A stretch of DNA of 57,869 nt from Sphingomonas canadensis (GCF_026013525.1 NZ_JAPDRA010000015.1:1-57869); one strand, 5' to 3'. Positions 1 through 9,068 are shown, counted from the stretch's first letter. Translations and numbers: made by a program. Notes: generated by a model from the sequence alone, not told the origin.

Positions 1-105
1 CTCGAAAAGCTCGGCGTCAAGCTCTCCTCCCTCACCCAGAAACAGGCCGACTATATCGGCGTCCCCGTACAAGGGCCCTTCAAACCCGATCACTACCGGT
101 ACTGA
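1..105 (+). CDS. ahcY: S-adenosylhomocysteinase, C-terminal end (partial)
   Basis: Only the last 34 codons and the TGA stop are in the window. The reading frame from base 1 ends in the motif DYIGVPVQGPFKPDHYRY, the strongly conserved C-terminus of adenosylhomocysteinase, whose Lys and Tyr contact the NAD of the neighbouring subunit. The enzyme splits S-adenosylhomocysteine into adenosine and homocysteine in the cytoplasm and so removes the by-product of SAM-dependent methylation. The MTHFR-like gene follows after 4 bp, so the two are probably co-transcribed as a C1/methyl-cycle module at the edge of the catabolic island. The start lies outside the window. Confidence 0.93.
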   Translation, partial: LEKLGVKLSSLTQKQADYIGVPVQGPFKPDHYRY

Positions 106-109
106 CGCG

Positions 110-1054
110 ATGACCGCCTGGCCGATCCCGCGCGTGGAGGATGGGCCGCGCGATGACGCGGAGCGCCTGTTCGGGGCGATCCGCGGCATGGCCGCCGCCG
201 CATCGTTCGAGCTTGCCGCCCGCGAGGCGGACGGGCTCGGCGAGGCGCTGGCGCGGCTTCCGCGCGGATCGGCGGTGTCGGTCACCTGGCTGCCCGGCGA
301 CAGCGACGCCGACCGGATCGCCGCCGCGCGCGCGATCCGGGCCGCCGGGCACGATCCGGTGCCCCACATCGCCGCGCGCGGCATCGCCGATCGCGCCGCT
401 TTCGACCGGCTGGCCGGCGCGCTGGCCGAGGCGGCGGAGGTCCGGCGGCTGTTCGTGATCGCGGGCGACACACGCCGGATCGCGGGCGAGTTCGGATCGG
501 CGCTGGAGCTGATCGCGCGCTGCGATCCTGCGCGTCACGGCATCCGGGCGATCGGCGTGGGCGGCTATCCCGAGGGCCACCCCGCCATCGCCCCGGAGGT
601 GCTGGAGGCCGCGGTGGACACCAAATTGGCGGTAATCGCCGACAAGGGACTGGCGCCCTTCGTCGTCACCCAGTTCGCCTTCCACGCGGCACCCATCCTG
701 GCGTGGCTGGAGGCGTTCCGCGCGCGCGGCAACGATGCCCCGGTGCGGATCGGGCTGGCCGGCCCCGCCAACCTGCGCACGCTGCGCCGCTATGCCCGCA
801 TCTGCGGCATCGGCGCGTCGATCCAGGCGCTGTCGAGCCGCGGCGCATCGATCGCACGCCTGCTGGCCGAAGCGGGGCCGGACCCGGTTATCCGCGACCT
901 GGCCGGCAGCATCGCTTGCGAGGAGCATGGCGACACCGCGCTCCATTTCTTCTCGTTCGGCGGACTGGATCGCACCGCGCGCTGGGTGACCGCCGCCGCC
1001 GAAGGGCGCATCCGCCTGCGCCCGTGCGAGGCGGGATTCGAGACGCTCGACTGA
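110..1054 (+). CDS. metF: Methylenetetrahydrofolate reductase family protein
   Basis: A 314-residue protein of the MTHFR TIM-barrel family, which reduces 5,10-methylene-THF to 5-methyl-THF with a flavin. Family-like stretches are FELAARE near residue 33 (position of the catalytic Glu), IGVGGYPEGHP near 150, VVTQFAFHA near 185 and HFFSFGG near the C-terminus. It is divergent from E. coli MetF but of similar length. The ATG lies 4 bp after the ahcY stop, so the genes are probably coupled. In sphingomonads MTHFR homologues accompany THF-dependent aromatic O-demethylation, so here it may recycle methyl groups released in the island. The family call is firm; the physiological role is inference. 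Confidence 0.8.
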   Translation: MTAWPIPRVEDGPRDDAERLFGAIRGMAAAASFELAAREADGLGEALARLPRGSAVSVTWLPGDSDADRIAAARAIRAAGHDPVPHIAARGIADRAAFDRLAGALAEAAEVRRLFVIAGDTRRIAGEFGSALELIARCDPARHGIRAIGVGGYPEGHPAIAPEVLEAAVDTKLAVIADKGLAPFVVTQFAFHAAPILAWLEAFRARGNDAPVRIGLAGPANLRTLRRYARICGIGASIQALSSRGASIARLLAEAGPDPVIRDLAGSIACEEHGDTALHFFSFGGLDRTARWVTAAAEGRIRLRPCEAGFETLD

Positions 1055-1183
1055 TACCCGTCTTCGCTGCCGCCGCATCCGGGTCTCGGATAGCCCCGCC
1101 AGGCAGCACCAGAACCACACCAGATCGGCGCGATTCATCCCCACGGCGCAAGGCGTGGTGACCCCCTTGCGATGCACACAATA

Positions 1184-1206
1184 TCGTTATACAATTTGGT
1201 ATACGT
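1184..1206 (+). promoter_or_regulatory. GntR-like operator pair upstream of TonB receptor 1
   Basis: TCGTTATACAA (1184-1194) matches TNGTNNNACNA, the consensus published for FadR-subfamily GntR operators. A related copy TTGGTATACGT follows 12 bp later (1196-1206). The TATAC/GTATA arms also make an imperfect palindrome. It lies about 50 bp before the receptor ATG in a GC-rich gap. The regulator assignment is inferred. Confidence 0.55.
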
Positions 1207-1256
1207 AATCGGATCACCAAACGGCCAAAGAGCCGGATCTATTGAGGGAGGGGAAT

Positions 1257-3611
1257 ATGAAGGCACCAATCGAATCCGGACGTGCGCCTCGATTCGGCGC
1301 GCAGCGCATCTGGGCAGCGTCGCTGGCCGCGATCGCGATCTCTGCGGCGGCACCGGCGCTGGCTTCGGCCCCCGAGCCGGACCAGGCCGACGAACAGCAG
1401 GACACTGGCCCCGCCAATGGCGAGATCGTCGTCACCGCCCAGTTCCGCGACCAGAACCTGCAGGATACCCCGCTCGCGATCACCGCGATGACCGGCGACC
1501 AGCTTGAGGCGCGCGGCCAGAACAGCGTGGCGGATATCGCCGGCCAGGCCCCCAACGTCAGCCTGGAGAAGGGCGAGGGCCAGCGCGGCAGCGGCCTGAT
1601 CGCCTATATTCGCGGCATCGGCCAGTATAACAGCGCGCCCTTCTACGAACCCGGCGTCGGCACCTATGTCGACGACGTCTACATCGCCTCGATGACGGGG
1701 GCGCTGTTCAAGCTGCTCGATCTCGACCGCGTCGAGGTGCTTCGCGGGCCGCAGGGTACGCTGGCCGGCAAGAATTCGGTGGGCGGCGCGATCAAGCTGT
1801 TCAGCCTGAAGCCCAAGGGCGATGGTTCGGGCTATGCCGAGGTCACCTACGGCAGCTTCGACCGGATCGAGGGCCGCGCCGCGGGCGATTTCGCGCTGAC
1901 CGACAATATGTTCGTCCGCATCAACGTCGCCGCGAAGAAGGAGGACGGCTACGTCACCCGGCTGGACTATGGCTGCCTCAACCCGGCCTCGGGCTTCCCG
2001 CAACTGGTAGGCCCCGGCGACGGCTGCAAGGCCGGCACCGCGGGAGGGGAAAGCTACGTCGCCGGACGCGCGGCGCTGCGCTGGCTGCCGGCGGAGAATA
2101 TCGAGATCAACATCAGCGGCGACTATACGGCCGAGCGCAACGATCCGGGCGCCGACATGCTGGCCGCGATCACCAACCAGGCGAACGTGCCCCCCACCGC
2201 GGTGGCCGGCATCGCGATCGACAGCCGCTTCGCCACGGGCGGCACCTACACCAGCTATGCCGATTTCTGTAACCGCCTGGCCTATGGCGGCACCGGCGCC
2301 TATTGCTTCGATCCGACCAACAAGGCCGATATCTGGGGCATCCAGGGATCGGTGGACGTCGATCTTTCCGACCATTTCTCGGTCAAGGCGATCACCTCCT
2401 ATCGTTCGTTCGCCACCTATGCGCCGAACGACAGCGACGGCACGCCGATTCCGCTCAGCAACCTGCAGGTCGGCTATCACGGCAACCAGTTCTCGCAGGA
2501 GCTGCGGCTGAACGGCGAGGTGGCGGACAACCTGCTGTTCACGCTGGGCGGCTATTACCTGCGTTCGTTCGTGAACGGCGACCAGCGCGTCGACATCCAG
2601 TACATCAACTTCCTGTTCTTCAACGACGACGACACCACGTCCAAGTCGAAGGCCGGCTATGCCCAGGTGGTGTGGGATCCGATCCCGCAGCTCCACCTGA
2701 CCGGCGGCCTCCGCTATACCAAGGAGACCAAGGACTACGTCTTCTACCGCACCGAGCCGAACGGCGCGAGCACGCCCATCCCCGGGCTGTACGGGCTGCA
2801 GGGCATCTATCGCGGCAATAGCTGGGATTATCGCGGCAACATCAGCTTCGACGTCAACGACGATGTGATGATCTATGCCCAGTACGCCACCGGCTTCAAG
2901 GGCGGCGGCACCAACGGCCAGCCCTTCTTCCCCGATCAGGTCTATCCGTTCGGGCCGGAGCGGATCGGCACCTGGGAAGGCGGCGTGAAGATGTCGCTGC
3001 TCGACCGCAGGCTGACGCTGAACAGCGCGGTGTTCTACAGCGACTATACCGACATCCAGCTTCAGGCGCTCACCTGCCCGCCGCCGTCGACGCCGGCGCC
3101 CTGCGCAGGCCCGCAGAATGTGGGCAGCGCGCACATCAAGGGCTTCGAGATCGAACTGGCGGCCGAGCCGGTGGACGGGCTGAACATCGATGCCACGCTC
3201 GCGCACCTCGATTTCGACTATTACGCGATCAACAACGTGCCGACGATGACGCTGGACATGCGCGCGCCGTTCACGCCGGAGTGGAAGGCCAGCTTCGGCG
3301 CCCAGTACAAGATTCCGCTGGGCGGCGGCGCGGGCAGCATCACCCCGCGCATCGACGTGACCTATCAGTCGGATCTGTACACCGATCCGGTCAACACCGC
3401 GTTCAACCGCATCGCCGGCCGCACCCTGGCCAACGCGCGGCTGACCTGGGACAACCCGGACCGCAACTGGCAGCTCGCGCTGGAGGTCACCAACCTCACC
3501 GACAAATATTACTACTCCAACTACATCGACAACACGACCTTCACCGGCTCCACCTATGGCTATCCGGGCGCCCCGCGGCGCTGGGCGCTGTCGGTGAAGC
3601 GCACCTTCTGA
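1257..3611 (+). CDS. TonB-dependent outer-membrane receptor 1
   Basis: A 784-residue TonB-dependent receptor for energised uptake across the outer membrane. It has an N-terminal signal peptide (cleavage probably after PALA, about residue 36), then a TonB-box/plug start GEIVVTAQFRDQNLQDTPLA, plug motifs RVEVLRGPQGTLAGKNSVGG, and a 22-strand-type barrel ending in the aromatic-terminal signature RRWALSVKRTF. The ATG at 1257 follows a strong ribosome site GAGGGAGGGGAAT, which decides the start. It is paralogous to the receptor at the other end of the window and has a similar leader. The substrate is unknown; the context points to an aromatic compound or its oligomer. Confidence 0.93.
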   Translation: MKAPIESGRAPRFGAQRIWAASLAAIAISAAAPALASAPEPDQADEQQDTGPANGEIVVTAQFRDQNLQDTPLAITAMTGDQLEARGQNSVADIAGQAPNVSLEKGEGQRGSGLIAYIRGIGQYNSAPFYEPGVGTYVDDVYIASMTGALFKLLDLDRVEVLRGPQGTLAGKNSVGGAIKLFSLKPKGDGSGYAEVTYGSFDRIEGRAAGDFALTDNMFVRINVAAKKEDGYVTRLDYGCLNPASGFPQLVGPGDGCKAGTAGGESYVAGRAALRWLPAENIEINISGDYTAERNDPGADMLAAITNQANVPPTAVAGIAIDSRFATGGTYTSYADFCNRLAYGGTGAYCFDPTNKADIWGIQGSVDVDLSDHFSVKAITSYRSFATYAPNDSDGTPIPLSNLQVGYHGNQFSQELRLNGEVADNLLFTLGGYYLRSFVNGDQRVDIQYINFLFFNDDDTTSKSKAGYAQVVWDPIPQLHLTGGLRYTKETKDYVFYRTEPNGASTPIPGLYGLQGIYRGNSWDYRGNISFDVNDDVMIYAQYATGFKGGGTNGQPFFPDQVYPFGPERIGTWEGGVKMSLLDRRLTLNSAVFYSDYTDIQLQALTCPPPSTPAPCAGPQNVGSAHIKGFEIELAAEPVDGLNIDATLAHLDFDYYAINNVPTMTLDMRAPFTPEWKASFGAQYKIPLGGGAGSITPRIDVTYQSDLYTDPVNTAFNRIAGRTLANARLTWDNPDRNWQLALEVTNLTDKYYYSNYIDNTTFTGSTYGYPGAPRRWALSVKRTF

Positions 3612-3622
3612 TCCGGCCCGGG

Positions 3623-3680
3623 CCGGGCGCCTGCGATGGGAAGGCGCCCGGCAACGCCCTCCCCCGCAAGGGGGAGGGCG
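3623..3680. repeat. Two adjacent GC-rich hairpins after TonB receptor 1
   Basis: CCGGGCGCCT at 3623-3632 pairs with AGGCGCCCGG at 3642-3651. CGCCCTCCCCC at 3655-3665 pairs perfectly with GGGGGAGGGCG at 3670-3680 around a GCAA loop. Neither has a T-run, so this may be transcript-end or mRNA-stabilising structure, or a dispersed intergenic repeat. The rest of the 3612-3813 gap holds further C-rich and G-rich runs but no evident gene. Confidence 0.6.
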
Positions 3681-3813
3681 CGCGCGTAGCGCGACGGAGG
3701 GGGGAGGATGCCCCGGGGCATATTCCGGCGTCCTCCCCTCTCCTCCAGCTTCGCCGGCCCCATCCCCCAGGCGGGGGAGAACGGGACGCGCCGGCAACCC
3801 CAGGGGAAAATCG

Positions 3814-4248
3814 ATGGGTGACGTTCAGACCAGGAATCGGGCGCTGGGCACCTGGGGGCTCAGGATGATGATCGGCCTGCTGTCGTTCCAGCTCGCGATG
3901 TTCAAGCTGTTCATCGACGGGCTCGAATGGAACATGCAGTGGTTCGAGAAGCTGCGCGTCTGGTTCCCGGACTGGGTGCTGCGCGCCACCAACATCTATG
4001 CCGCCGTGTTCGAGCTGGTCGGCGGCGCGCTGCTGATCCTCGGGCTGAAGCGCGACTGGGGGCTCTACATGATCCTCAGCGTGCTGGTGGTCGTCACCTT
4101 CGGCCATGGCATGGAGGCGGCGGGATGGGATATCCAGCAGGCCGTGTTCCGCATGGCAATGGTGGTGGCGCTGCTGCTGCTGCCTGCGGAATGGGATGTC
4201 CTGCGGCTCGATACGCTTCTGGCCCGCAACACGGGGAACAAGGGCTGA
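3814..4248 (+). CDS. DoxX-like integral membrane protein A
   Basis: A 144-residue hydrophobic protein with about four membrane segments, consistent with the DoxX/SURF4-like superfamily. Visible features are WGLRMMIGLLSFQLAMFKLF at the N-terminus, a conserved-looking Glu-Leu-Val-Gly-Gly segment near residue 70 and a C-terminal helix VVALLLLPAEW. DoxX-like proteins are quinone- or redox-associated membrane proteins in some systems, but no reaction can be assigned here. Its TGA overlaps the ATG of the next DoxX-like gene by one base, so the two are probably co-translated partners. It probably reads from the receptor promoter or its own, 202 bp downstream of the receptor. Confidence 0.7.
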   Translation: MGDVQTRNRALGTWGLRMMIGLLSFQLAMFKLFIDGLEWNMQWFEKLRVWFPDWVLRATNIYAAVFELVGGALLILGLKRDWGLYMILSVLVVVTFGHGMEAAGWDIQQAVFRMAMVVALLLLPAEWDVLRLDTLLARNTGNKG

Positions 4249-4889
4249 TGCACGGCGCGGGCTGGCTCGATCGCGCAACCCAGGCGGTACGCCTGATGCT
4301 CGGCTTCGCCTATCTGGTGAACGGGCTCAACTGGTTCGTGAAGATCATCACGCCCTATCCCAGCATCTCCGATTTCGTGGATTATATGCCGCCGCCCGAC
4401 ATCGTCGGCGCGCTGATCGAAAACGGCATCATGTTTCACCTGGCCAAGGGGATCGAGGTGGTGACCGGCATCGCGCTGCTCGCCAACCGCTTCGTCCCGC
4501 TGTCGCTCGTGGTGGCGATGACGGTGACGGTGCCGGTGTTCATCACCGACGTGTTCAAGCCCGAATGGAAGCTGCGCGCGTTCCTGATGGGCAGCGGATC
4601 GCTGGTGATGAACGTCTATCTGCTCTTCGCCTATTTCGATCATTTCCGGCCGATGATGGCGCTGAAGGCGGCGCCCAACCTCCATCCCGATCGCCCGCAA
4701 CCGGCCGAAGGCGGCGCGGCGGCCGACCTGCTGGGCGCGCTCGCCCGGCCCGCGATGCTGGCGCTTGCGCCCATCGCGCTGGCGATGGGACTGGCGATGA
4801 CGGTGTGGCTCAGCACCATGATCGTCCAGCACGCCGCCGATCCCAAGGCGATCCATGAGGTCCGCAAGATGGTGCCGCGCGCCCGCTAG
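4248..4889 (+). CDS. DoxX-like integral membrane protein B
   Basis: A 213-residue membrane protein with segments near residues 10-28, 60-80, 85-105, 115-135 and 165-190. The motif LMLGFAYLVNGLNWFVKII and the pattern AKGIEVVTGIALLANRFVPL recur in the homologue at 46480-47127 (GINWWVKLLPF, TKGIEILLGLALILNRHV). The two therefore form a family specific to this island. It overlaps gene A by one base (TGATG). Its function is not recognised. Possibilities are a membrane quinone-linked redox subunit or an accessory of uptake. The C-terminal tail is basic and probably cytoplasmic. Confidence 0.68.
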   Translation: MHGAGWLDRATQAVRLMLGFAYLVNGLNWFVKIITPYPSISDFVDYMPPPDIVGALIENGIMFHLAKGIEVVTGIALLANRFVPLSLVVAMTVTVPVFITDVFKPEWKLRAFLMGSGSLVMNVYLLFAYFDHFRPMMALKAAPNLHPDRPQPAEGGAAADLLGALARPAMLALAPIALAMGLAMTVWLSTMIVQHAADPKAIHEVRKMVPRAR

Positions 4890-4943
4890 CAATCACCCGG
4901 CGCGCGCCCGGCGATGCCCGCCCCGGGGCGAAAGCGCGTTGCA

Positions 4944-4967
4944 TTGTTAGTCAAAATAGTGATACAA
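4944..4967 (+). promoter_or_regulatory. Operator pair, 13-bp repeat, upstream of Rieske oxygenase 1
   Basis: TTGTTAGTCAA (4944-4954) and TAGTGATACAA (4957-4967) are repeated at exactly 13 bp. The second matches TNGTNNNACNA fully. The pair lies about 40 bp before the ATG and contains a TACAAT that could also serve as a -10 element. Confidence 0.6.
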
Positions 4968-5005
4968 TCTTCGCATCGTCACGCAATCGATGGAGTTCCG
5001 GGCGC

Positions 5006-6043
5006 ATGAGCTATCTGCGCAACTGCTGGTATGCCGCAGGCTGGTCGCAGGATATCGGCGACAAGCCGATGGCCCGCCAGTTCCTGGGCGAGCATGTCGT
5101 GCTCTATCGCACGGCGGACGGCACGCCGCATGCGCTTGAGGATCGCTGCCCGCATCGCTTTGCCCCGCTGTCGATGGGCACGCTGATCGACGACCAGATC
5201 CAGTGCCCCTATCACGGCCTGCGTTTCGGCACCGGCGGCGAATGCGTGTACAATCCGCATTATGCCGCGCTGCCCAAGGCGGCGAAGGTCGCCAGCTATC
5301 CGCTGCTGGAACGCTATGGCATGGTCTGGATCTGGATGGGCGACGAACCCGCCGACGCGGACAAGCTTCCAGCGGATTTCGCCTTCCTCACCGCTCCCGG
5401 CTTCAAGGCGGTCTCCGGCTATCTGCGGGTCGAGGCGAACTATATGCTGGTGGTGGACAACCTGCTCGACCTGACGCACGCCCCCTATCTCCACCCCGCC
5501 TTCGCGATCCCGGGGATGACCGTGGAGGAGCGGCTGGCCCGCACCACCACCGAGCTGGAGCGCCGGCCGGAGCGGGTGATCGCCCGGCGCTGGCGCAAGA
5601 GCTGTCCGCCCAACGGCCCCACCCGTTCGCTGTTCGGCTTCACCGATCCGCTGATGGATTCGCGGTCGCACATGCACTGGCTGCCGCCGTCGCTGATCTT
5701 CTTCGATGCCGGCGCGGCGCGGCTGGACGAGGCCGAGGAGCTGGGCCTGTGCCTGCCCGCCATGCACGCGATCACGCCGGAGACCGAGCGGAGCTGCCAT
5801 TATTTCTTCGCCCAGGGCCGCAACATGCTGCTCGACGATCCGGTGGCGGACGAGACGCTGTTCGGCATCCTCGACAACGCCTTCCGCAACGAGGACGAAC
5901 CGATGATCGAGGCGCAGCAGGCGCGGATGGGCGCGGAAACCGACGTGCTGGCGCTCGATCCCGTGCTGCTCAAGTCGGACGGCGCGCCCGTGGCGGCACG
6001 CCGTGCGCTGGCGGCGCTGATCGCGGCCGAACAGGCGCGCTGA
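5006..6043 (+). CDS. Rieske non-heme iron oxygenase 1, VanA-like O-demethylase oxygenase
   Basis: A 345-residue terminal oxygenase of the vanillate O-demethylase (VanA) type. The Rieske [2Fe-2S] ligands are C48 and H50 in DRCPHRFAPL and C67 and H70 in CPYHG. The catalytic iron site lies in DNLLDLTHAPYLHP (Asp, His, His). It has the compact length of VanA and lacks extra domains. This family uses O2 and NAD(P)H-derived electrons to hydroxylate an aryl methyl ether or similar C-H bond, releasing formaldehyde. No ferredoxin or reductase partner is encoded nearby. An MFS gene follows within 20 bp in the same operon. It is about as long as, and clearly paralogous to, the oxygenase at 9187. The exact substrate is not known. 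Confidence 0.88.
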   Translation: MSYLRNCWYAAGWSQDIGDKPMARQFLGEHVVLYRTADGTPHALEDRCPHRFAPLSMGTLIDDQIQCPYHGLRFGTGGECVYNPHYAALPKAAKVASYPLLERYGMVWIWMGDEPADADKLPADFAFLTAPGFKAVSGYLRVEANYMLVVDNLLDLTHAPYLHPAFAIPGMTVEERLARTTTELERRPERVIARRWRKSCPPNGPTRSLFGFTDPLMDSRSHMHWLPPSLIFFDAGAARLDEAEELGLCLPAMHAITPETERSCHYFFAQGRNMLLDDPVADETLFGILDNAFRNEDEPMIEAQQARMGAETDVLALDPVLLKSDGAPVAARRALAALIAAEQAR

Positions 6044-6062
6044 CCCGGTCGTGACAGGCACC

Positions 6063-7529
6063 ATGGACCGCGACGGCGAGCGCGCCGTGGACGTCGCGAG
6101 CGCGGCGACCCTTGAGGGCGAAGTGCCCTCGATCGGAAATCCGCAGCCGGCGGCGAAGCGCCCGTCGCTGCTGATCCCGATGACGGTCGGCGCCACCTTC
6201 TTCATGGAGGGGCTGGACAGCACGATCATCGCGACGTCGCTGCCCCAGATCGCGCATGCGCTGAATGTGACGCCGAACGAGATCGGCGTATCGCTCACCG
6301 CCTATCTGGTCAGCGTGTCGATGTGGATGGCGGCCAGCGGATGGCTGGCGGACCGGTTCGAGGCGCGCCGGGTGTTCATCGGCGCGATCGCGGTTTTCGT
6401 GCTGGGATCGGTCGTCTGCGGCATCAGCAGCGACCTCTACACGCTGGTCGCGGGCCGTTTCCTCCAGGGCGCTGGCGGCGCGTTGATGACGCCCGTCGGG
6501 CGGCTGATCCTGGCGCGCAGCTTCCCGCGCGACGAGCTGGTGCGCGCGATGAGCTACATGATCGTGCCGGGCCTGCTGGGGCCGATGCTGGGGCCGGTTG
6601 TGGGCGGATGGATCACCACCTACTGGGACTGGCGCTGGATTTTCTTCATCAACGTGCCGCTGGGGCTCGCGGGCATCGTGCTGGCGCTGCACTTCCTGGA
6701 TCGCAGCGAACCCACCCAGGCGGCGAAGTTCGACGGCTGGGGCTTCGTCATCGTCGCAGTGACATTGGTGGCGCTGCAAACGGGGTTCGAGGCAATCGCG
6801 GCGGAAAGCCGCGTCGGCATGATCGCCTGGATCGCGCTGGGCATCGGCGCGGCCGGCATCGCGCTCTATGCGCGCCACGCGCGCCGCGCCGATCCGATCC
6901 TGGACCTGCGGCTGTTCCGCTATCGCGCCTTCGCGGTGGCGGTGCTGGGGGGCAGCTTTTCGCGGCTGGTGCTGGGCGCGACGATGTTCCTGTTTCCGCT
7001 CTATTTCCAGCTCGGGCTGGGCGGATCGGCCGTGGTGGCCGGCTATCTGATGGCGGTGCTCGCCTTTGGCCAGATCGCGCTGCGGCTGGGCATCGATCCG
7101 CTGCTGAAGAAGCTGGGGGTAAAGCGGCTGCTGATTTTCAACAGCGCGGTGCTGGGGCTGCTGCTGGCGTCGCTGCTGCTGTTCCAGCCGGGTGCGTCTT
7201 TCTGGCTGCTGGGCGGGTTCATGTTCCTGTTCGGGCTGATCCATTCGATCCAGCTCTCGACACTGGCCGGGCTCAACTTCTCCGGCCTGCCGCAGGAGGC
7301 GCTGGGCCGCGCGACATCGGTGGCGGCGGTGGTGCAGCGGCTGTCGATGGCGCTCGGGATCAGCGCGACGGCGATCCTGCTGGCCTTTTCCTCGGACGCA
7401 GGGGTTCCCGTTTGGGCCGACTTCGTGGCGCCCACGCTGGCGCTGGCGGGCGTGATGGCGCTGTCGGTGGTCAGCTTCCTGACGCTGCGCCCGGGCGACG
7501 GGGCGGATCTGATGAAGGCGAAACGCTAA
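6063..7529 (+). CDS. MFS transporter, DHA2 (EmrB/QacA-like) family
   Basis: About 488 residues with 12-14 membrane helices. MFS signatures are GWLADRFEARRVF in loop 2-3, the antiporter motif C-like GRFLQGAGGALMTPVGRLIL, and GLLGPMLGPVVGGWI in helix 5. The family exports drugs or metabolites by proton antiport across the inner membrane. It follows Rieske oxygenase 1 by a few bases and probably removes a toxic intermediate or moves a substrate. The ATG at 6063 has ACAGG five bases upstream; a GTG at 6051 is an alternative start. It converges on the SUMF1-like gene ten bases later. Confidence 0.83.
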   Translation: MDRDGERAVDVASAATLEGEVPSIGNPQPAAKRPSLLIPMTVGATFFMEGLDSTIIATSLPQIAHALNVTPNEIGVSLTAYLVSVSMWMAASGWLADRFEARRVFIGAIAVFVLGSVVCGISSDLYTLVAGRFLQGAGGALMTPVGRLILARSFPRDELVRAMSYMIVPGLLGPMLGPVVGGWITTYWDWRWIFFINVPLGLAGIVLALHFLDRSEPTQAAKFDGWGFVIVAVTLVALQTGFEAIAAESRVGMIAWIALGIGAAGIALYARHARRADPILDLRLFRYRAFAVAVLGGSFSRLVLGATMFLFPLYFQLGLGGSAVVAGYLMAVLAFGQIALRLGIDPLLKKLGVKRLLIFNSAVLGLLLASLLLFQPGASFWLLGGFMFLFGLIHSIQLSTLAGLNFSGLPQEALGRATSVAAVVQRLSMALGISATAILLAFSSDAGVPVWADFVAPTLALAGVMALSVVSFLTLRPGDGADLMKAKR

Positions 7530-7538
7530 ACCCGCCGC

Positions 7539-8318
7539 CTACATATCCTGCGCCACGCGGAATCCCAGGCTGGTCGATCGGAACTTCTCACCGGCGGCCA
7601 CCCGCGCGGTGGGGCGCTGGCCGCGGCGCGAACTGCTGTAGTCGCCGCCGCGCGCGATATGGCTGAAACAGTCCGGGCCGGTGCGCGCGCTGCCGTCCGC
7701 AGGGGCGCCCGCATAATCGGGATAGCGGCAATCGGCCGTCATCTCCCAGACATTGCCCGCCATGTCGAAGAAGCCCCAGGGATTGGCCGGGAAGCTCTTC
7801 ACCGGGGCGGTGAACTCGAAGCTGTCGGCGCCCGTGTTGGCGCGCGTGTTGGCACGGTTGGGATCGGGCTCGTCGCCCCAGTAGAATCCGGTCGTGGTGC
7901 CCGCGCGCGCGGCATATTCCCACTCCGCTTCGCTGGGCAGGCGGAACCCGGTCTGGCCGCTCGAGCGGTTGAGCCAGCCGGTGTAGGCCAGCATGTCGGC
8001 AAGATCGATGTTGATCACCGGGCGGCCGCCCCGCCCCAGCCCGTCGTCCTGCGGCAGCGCGCGGCCGGTTGCGCGGGCGAAGGCGTCATATTGGTCGAAG
8101 GTCACCTCGGTCTCGCCCAGGCGGAAGGGGCGGATGCTAACCTGATGCTGGGGCTTGCCTTGCTGCGCGTCGGCATCGGGCGGGGCGCCCATGGTGAAGG
8201 TGCCGCCCGGCACCGCGATCATTTTCGGCAGCGGCGCCTCGGCGCCCTTGGTGCTGCCCGAACAGCCGGCCAGCGCCGTCAGCGCGGCGGTGGCGAGGAG
8301 GAACGGCGCGCGGATCAT
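7539..8318 (-). CDS. SUMF1/FGE-fold lipoprotein
   Basis: A 259-residue protein with a lipoprotein signal (TALAGC, lipid Cys about residue 19) and a formylglycine-generating-enzyme/sulfatase-modifying-factor fold. Visible landmarks are VPGGTFTMGAPP, EVTFDQYDAF, FRLPSEAEWEYAARAG, NPWGFFDMAGNVWEMTAD and the terminal LGFRVAQ. True FGEs carry a copper-binding cysteine pair in the C-terminal part; the equivalent segment here is GGDYSSSRRGQRPTARV, without Cys, so sulfatase activation is unlikely. Its ATG overlaps the stop of the diheme cytochrome c gene by four bases, implying coupling. It may be an envelope assembly or scaffold factor for the quinohemoprotein electron chain. Confidence 0.8.
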   Translation of the reverse strand: MIRAPFLLATAALTALAGCSGSTKGAEAPLPKMIAVPGGTFTMGAPPDADAQQGKPQHQVSIRPFRLGETEVTFDQYDAFARATGRALPQDDGLGRGGRPVINIDLADMLAYTGWLNRSSGQTGFRLPSEAEWEYAARAGTTTGFYWGDEPDPNRANTRANTGADSFEFTAPVKSFPANPWGFFDMAGNVWEMTADCRYPDYAGAPADGSARTGPDCFSHIARGGDYSSSRRGQRPTARVAAGEKFRSTSLGFRVAQDM

Positions 8319-8959
8319 TCCTTATGCTCCAGCCATTGGTATCCGGCGTAATAGTCCGCCAGTGCCGCGTCCTTCTCCGGCGCGATCCGCTTCAGTTCGG
8401 CGCGCATCGTCGGATCGCCGCGCTTGCCGCTGCGATAGTCTTCCAGCGCGCGCATCAGATAGTCGCGCTCCTGCCCCGCCAGCACCGGGATTCCCTCGAA
8501 CTCGCCGATCCCCGTCTCGCCGTGACAAAAGCCGCATTCGCGCGAGGTGGTCTCGTAGATCGGCTTGCCCGGATCGGGCTTGGGGGGCTTGTCGGGCAGA
8601 TTGCGGCCGAAATAGGCGGCGATGTCGCGCATGTCCTGATCCGACAGGCCCTGGGCGAAGCCCTGCATCACCGCATGCTTGCGCGTGCCGTCGCGATATT
8701 CGCGCAGCGCGAAGAACAGGTAGCTGGCGCGCTGACGGAACAGCTTGGGCGGTGGCCGGTCCAGTCCCGCCGCCGCCGTCGGGTTCTCGCCGTGGCAGGC
8801 GAGGCAGGCCTGCGCCAGCCCCTGCCCGCGCGCCACCTCGCCCGCGGGCGATCGCCACGAGGGCCGGTCGCTCTGCACCGCCTGGTCCGCCGCGACCGTG
8901 CCGGCCAGCAGCAGCGCCGACGCCGCCAGCGCGCCTCCGCCAAACAGCCTGTACCTCAT
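8315..8959 (-). CDS. Periplasmic diheme cytochrome c (c4/c553-like)
   Basis: A 214-residue exported protein with an N-terminal signal peptide (GTVAADQ, cleavage about residue 24). It has two heme-attachment motifs, CLACH near residue 53 and CGFCH near 143, each followed by a cytochrome-c-like domain with a candidate Met ligand (AVMQGF in the first). The two-domain layout resembles cytochrome c4. It is expected to take electrons from the periplasmic PQQ dehydrogenase (encoded divergently about 1.3 kb away) to the oxidase. The ribosome site GGAGGCGG fixes the ATG. It is divergent from Rieske oxygenase 2 across a 227-bp gap that carries an operator pair. Confidence 0.86.
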   Translation of the reverse strand: MRYRLFGGGALAASALLLAGTVAADQAVQSDRPSWRSPAGEVARGQGLAQACLACHGENPTAAAGLDRPPPKLFRQRASYLFFALREYRDGTRKHAVMQGFAQGLSDQDMRDIAAYFGRNLPDKPPKPDPGKPIYETTSRECGFCHGETGIGEFEGIPVLAGQERDYLMRALEDYRSGKRGDPTMRAELKRIAPEKDAALADYYAGYQWLEHKE

Positions 8960-9068
8960 GCCCGTTCCGCCTCCTCACCCGCGAAGCGCGGCGCGCGTGG
9001 AAAGAGCGATCGATTCAGCCCGGAATACACCATTGCCGCCTTTCCCCTCTCCCCTCGCTGCGGATAAT

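Noticed and set aside
1239..3797. An 852-codon open frame on the minus strand across TonB receptor 1
   Set aside because: It is a GC-rich antisense shadow of the receptor frame, with repetitive Arg/Ala/Val composition, no domain and no ribosome site.
7539..8318. SUMF1-like gene as a sulfatase-activating formylglycine-generating enzyme
   Set aside because: The Cys pair needed for copper binding is missing and no sulfatase gene is nearby.
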